This document shows, in pieces, positions 61,984 to 64,000 of a stretch of 64,000 nt of DNA (its first letter is position 1; each line of letters begins with the position of its first letter). Under the pieces are notes generated by a model. That model worked only from the letters and a program-made list of their open reading frames with translations. It was not told where the DNA came from and did no database searches. The stretch covers positions 2,307,001 through 2,371,000 of the forward strand of contig NZ_CP078143.1 in the NCBI RefSeq assembly GCF_019891395.1, written 5' to 3'. The stretch is from Nitratireductor kimnyeongensis (GTDB lineage Bacteria > Pseudomonadota > Alphaproteobacteria > Rhizobiales > Rhizobiaceae). The translations under genes were made by a program, and so were the position numbers.

Positions 61984-62777
61984 TTCGAAGCCGCGGTGCC
62001 TGGCAGGTAGAAATCGGATTGGGTGATCGGATCGAGACACTCACGCAGCAGCCGACCGTGTCCTTCGATCACGTCAGTAAGACCCATCAGGCGCAAACTC
62101 GCCCAGAAGCAGGCCTGGTTGGAGGTGATGACGGGTTTGCCAAGATCCTGTTCGATCTGCTCGATGACATCGAGCGTGGCGAGGTTGGTGCAGGAGATGA
62201 AAATCGCTTCGGCATCAGGCCGGTCGATCATGCGGGCAAGGCGGTAGACCTGCTGCGGCGGAACCCGGCCGATGCCGCGCCGCTCTTCCTGTGTTTCGCC
62301 CAGCCGCAATCCGTGCAGGCTGGTGCATTCGAAGCCGTAATCTTCGAGAAACTGCTTTTCGCTCTCGTTGACGAAATCAACATAGGGTGTTCCGACGGCA
62401 ACTTTCTTGACCCCGAGGGCATTGAGCGCGGCGATCACCGCGCCCGCCGTAGCGCAGGCCGGGGTGTTGGTTTGTGCCGACATGCTGTCGAGCAATTCCG
62501 GCATCGGGCACACGATCGATCCCGACGTGCAGCCATAGACGACGATGTCGACCTCGGCCGTGGCAAGGCGCTCGGCCGCCTGCGCGAGGGCATCGGCCAT
62601 CTTGTCGTAGCTTTCCTGCGTGGCATTGCCGAGCAGCAACACCCGGTCGGTGTGGATCGTCACCCCTTCAGGCGCCAGCCGCCAGAATTCCGGCTCGTTG
62701 ACCGTGTTGGTGGACGGCAGGATGAGGCCGATTTTTCCGCGCCATCCATAGGCGCTGTACATGGAGACAGCTTTCAT
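61980..62777 (-). CDS. Asp/Glu racemase-superfamily protein (maleate isomerase-like)
   Basis: A 265-residue protein of the Asp/Glu/hydantoin racemase superfamily. GKIGLILPSTNTVNEPEFWR near 13-32 and DIVVYGCTSGSIVCP near 80-95 carry the first catalytic cysteine; FISCTNLATLD near 190-200 carries the second. The pattern is closest to maleate cis-trans isomerase and arylmalonate decarboxylase relatives. A hydantoin racemase role would also fit the amidohydrolase next door. I chose ATG 62777 over an in-frame start at 62936. Confidence 0.85.
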   Translation of the reverse strand: MKAVSMYSAYGWRGKIGLILPSTNTVNEPEFWRLAPEGVTIHTDRVLLLGNATQESYDKMADALAQAAERLATAEVDIVVYGCTSGSIVCPMPELLDSMSAQTNTPACATAGAVIAALNALGVKKVAVGTPYVDFVNESEKQFLEDYGFECTSLHGLRLGETQEERRGIGRVPPQQVYRLARMIDRPDAEAIFISCTNLATLDVIEQIEQDLGKPVITSNQACFWASLRLMGLTDVIEGHGRLLRECLDPITQSDFYLPGTAASK

Positions 62778-62800
62778 GCGTCTGGTTCCTTTGTCTGGCG

Positions 62801-63595
62801 TCAGCGTGAGGCCGCGGCCTTGAGCCCGGCGGCAAGCGGCGAAAACGTGTTGAAAATGGCGTTGGCATCGTTGGAGAGCGGCACCCACTGGATCCCGCGA
62901 TCGATCCATTTCTTGCCGGCTTCGATGGATTGGCACGAAAAGCCCCAGGGGATGTTCTTCTGGGTGCAGACCTCGATCACCCGCTCGGTGGCTTCGGTCA
63001 TCAACGGATGAGACACCTGGCCGGGAACGCCAAGATTCTGTGAGAGGTCGTCGGGACCGATCATGATGGCGTCGAGTCCATCGACATCACAGATTTCCGG
63101 CAGTGCATCGAGGCTGTCGCGTGTCTCGACCATTGCCACCATCAGTGTCTCGGCGTTGATGTGCGCGATCTGCTTGTCGATGTCTTCGTAGCGCAGATAA
63201 TCGGTATGCGACCCGCGCAGGTTCAGGATGCGCTCGCCGCGCGGGTAGTATTTGGTCACTTTCATGATGGCCTCGAGCTGCTCGGGGCTGTCGATACAGG
63301 GCAGGAGCAGACCTTGCGCGCCGGCATCCAGAAGCCGCGTCATGTCATGCGGCTTGTGGCCGTCGGGCCGAGCGATCGGCACGATGCCGGATGCCCGTGC
63401 AACCAGGGCCATCGCAGACACGTCCGAGATCGAAAAATCGCTGTGTTCCATCTCCAGGAGAACGAAGTCGAGACCGGTCGCAGCCAGAAGCCTCATCATC
63501 TTTGGATTGCTGACGAGGGTGGCCCAGGTGCCAAAAACCGGTTTGCCGTCGCGCAGCAATTTCTTGACAGGGTTGGAGGCAATTTCTTCGATCAC
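62801..63595 (-). CDS. HpcH/HpaI aldolase family protein
   Basis: A 264-residue class II pyruvate aldolase. The base-supplying region is DFVLLEMEHSDFSISDV near 42-58; the arginine is in PIARPDG; the metal ligands are Glu in MVETRDSLD and Asp in IGPDDLSQNLG. Family enzymes split 2-keto-4-hydroxy acids into pyruvate and an aldehyde (for example 2-keto-3-deoxy-L-rhamnonate or 4-hydroxy-2-oxoheptanedioate). GAGAACAC-type weak ribosome binding precedes 63595. It sits between TctC and the racemase-like gene in the TTT operon. Confidence 0.9.
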   Translation of the reverse strand: MIEEIASNPVKKLLRDGKPVFGTWATLVSNPKMMRLLAATGLDFVLLEMEHSDFSISDVSAMALVARASGIVPIARPDGHKPHDMTRLLDAGAQGLLLPCIDSPEQLEAIMKVTKYYPRGERILNLRGSHTDYLRYEDIDKQIAHINAETLMVAMVETRDSLDALPEICDVDGLDAIMIGPDDLSQNLGVPGQVSHPLMTEATERVIEVCTQKNIPWGFSCQSIEAGKKWIDRGIQWVPLSNDANAIFNTFSPLAAGLKAAASR

Positions 63596-63735
63596 TGTGT
63601 TCTCTCCGGATAGGCATGGGAGCCGGGAGGCTGGCGCTCCGGGCTTTGTGAGGTTCGGCTGGTCTGGTGGTGAACGACCGGAATCCCGCTATCGCGGTGC
63701 GCTTGGGGTCGTTCGACGCGACCGGGAGCCGGGAA

Positions 63736-63759
63736 GCGAGACGCCGTATGGCGTCCCGC
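63736..63759 (-). promoter_or_regulatory. Hairpin after TctC gene
   Basis: Ten-base arms (63736-63745 and 63750-63759, core GACGCC/GGCGTC) pair, with one G-U-type position on the minus-strand RNA, around a 4-base loop, 10 bp after the TctC stop. It resembles the hairpins after the TRAP binding-protein genes in this window. Confidence 0.5.
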
Positions 63760-63768
63760 CTGATGCTT

Positions 63769-64000
63769 TTATTGGTTCCAGGGCGTGGTTTCCCAGAGTT
63801 CGTGGAAGCTTTTGTCCAGGCCCTCAAGGATCGAGACGTAACGATCTGATGGAATGAAGCGTGCTGGAAGATTGGCCTGTTTTGCGATCTTCAGATACTC
63901 CGGATCATCGCTGACCTTCTTGAGTGCGTCTTCCAGCTTCTCTCTGACCTCATCGGGAAGGCCGGCCGGAGCACCAATGCCGCGCAGCGAACCACCGATC
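63769..64000 (-). CDS. TctC/Bug-family substrate-binding protein, C-terminal part
   Basis: The gene enters from the right edge and ends at TAA 63769-63771. The 76 or so residues visible read IGGSLRGIGAPAGLPDEVRE, then KVSDDPEYLKIAKQANLPAR and ILEGLDKSFHELWETTPWNQ. This is the usual end of Bug/TctC binding proteins (a PAGLP block and a terminal LWxxTPW). It supplies the periplasmic component for the TctBA genes further along the operon. Confidence 0.82.
   Translation of the reverse strand, partial: IGGSLRGIGAPAGLPDEVREKLEDALKKVSDDPEYLKIAKQANLPARFIPSDRYVSILEGLDKSFHELWETTPWNQ

Overview
The window looks like a GC-rich alphaproteobacterial chromosome or megaplasmid segment. Codon style, TRAP and tripartite tricarboxylate (TTT) transporter content, and the FmdA, M81, PucR and HpcH homologues suggest a Hyphomicrobiales-type heterotroph, but no marker gene fixes the genus. 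I saw no rRNA, tRNA, CRISPR array, phage or replication origin. Nearly all of the 64 kb is catabolic accessory DNA. It is a row of small cassettes, each usually with its own high-affinity transporter, a few soluble enzymes and a local regulator.

Layout. (1) 1-3494, minus: an M81 (MlrC-like) metallopeptidase gene followed by a DctP-Q-M TRAP transporter; DctM runs off the left edge. (2) 3765-10889: a sensor kinase whose N-terminus is an NCS1 (cytosine/purine permease-like) transporter, a receiver-kinase hybrid and a convergent OmpR-type regulator, next to formamidase, an AmiS/UreI channel and an FmdB zinc ribbon. (3) 11603-16832: a NitT/TauT-type ABC transporter with two permease genes, interleaved with a nucleoside phosphorylase and phosphopentomutase. 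This is probably nucleoside uptake and ribose salvage. (4) 16960-18162: an exported MORN-repeat protein. (5) 18399-23078: a TAXI-type TRAP transporter, an FAH-family hydrolase and a divergent GntR regulator. (6) 23121-29445: an M20 dipeptidase, a PLP C-S lyase-like enzyme, a LysR regulator and a polar amino acid ABC transporter.

(7) 30101-33021: an orphan TctC-type binding protein and a ThDP-dependent enzyme. (8) 33391-42324: a PucR regulator divergent from an M20 hydrolase, a TRAP transporter, a split UxaA-type dehydratase, a TIM-barrel isomerase and a second FAH enzyme. (9) 42391-45256, minus: another DctP-Q-M set. (10) 45505-56708: an IS3 relic, a TetR regulator, a TRAP transporter whose DctQM and DctP genes lie 6.4 kb apart, and between them two OsmC proteins, a LysR gene with an in-frame amber codon, a cyclase-family hydrolase, a HisD/HpsN-like dehydrogenase and an SDR. 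(11) 56990-57606: a badly decayed IS3-family element. (12) 57723-64000, minus: a TTT operon (TctC partial at the right edge, TctB, TctA) enclosing an HpcH/HpaI aldolase, an Asp/Glu-racemase/maleate isomerase-like enzyme, an M20 amidohydrolase and a D-2-hydroxyacid dehydrogenase.

The window holds about ten transport systems, mostly for organic acids, amino acids, amides or nucleosides. Substrates are inferred only from neighbours. The most unusual items are the NCS1-transporter/kinase fusion beside an amidase locus, the nucleoside-linked NitT/TauT ABC system, the PucR-linked hydroxy-acid cassette, the OsmC/HisD/cyclase cassette, and hairpins at four binding-protein/permease junctions.
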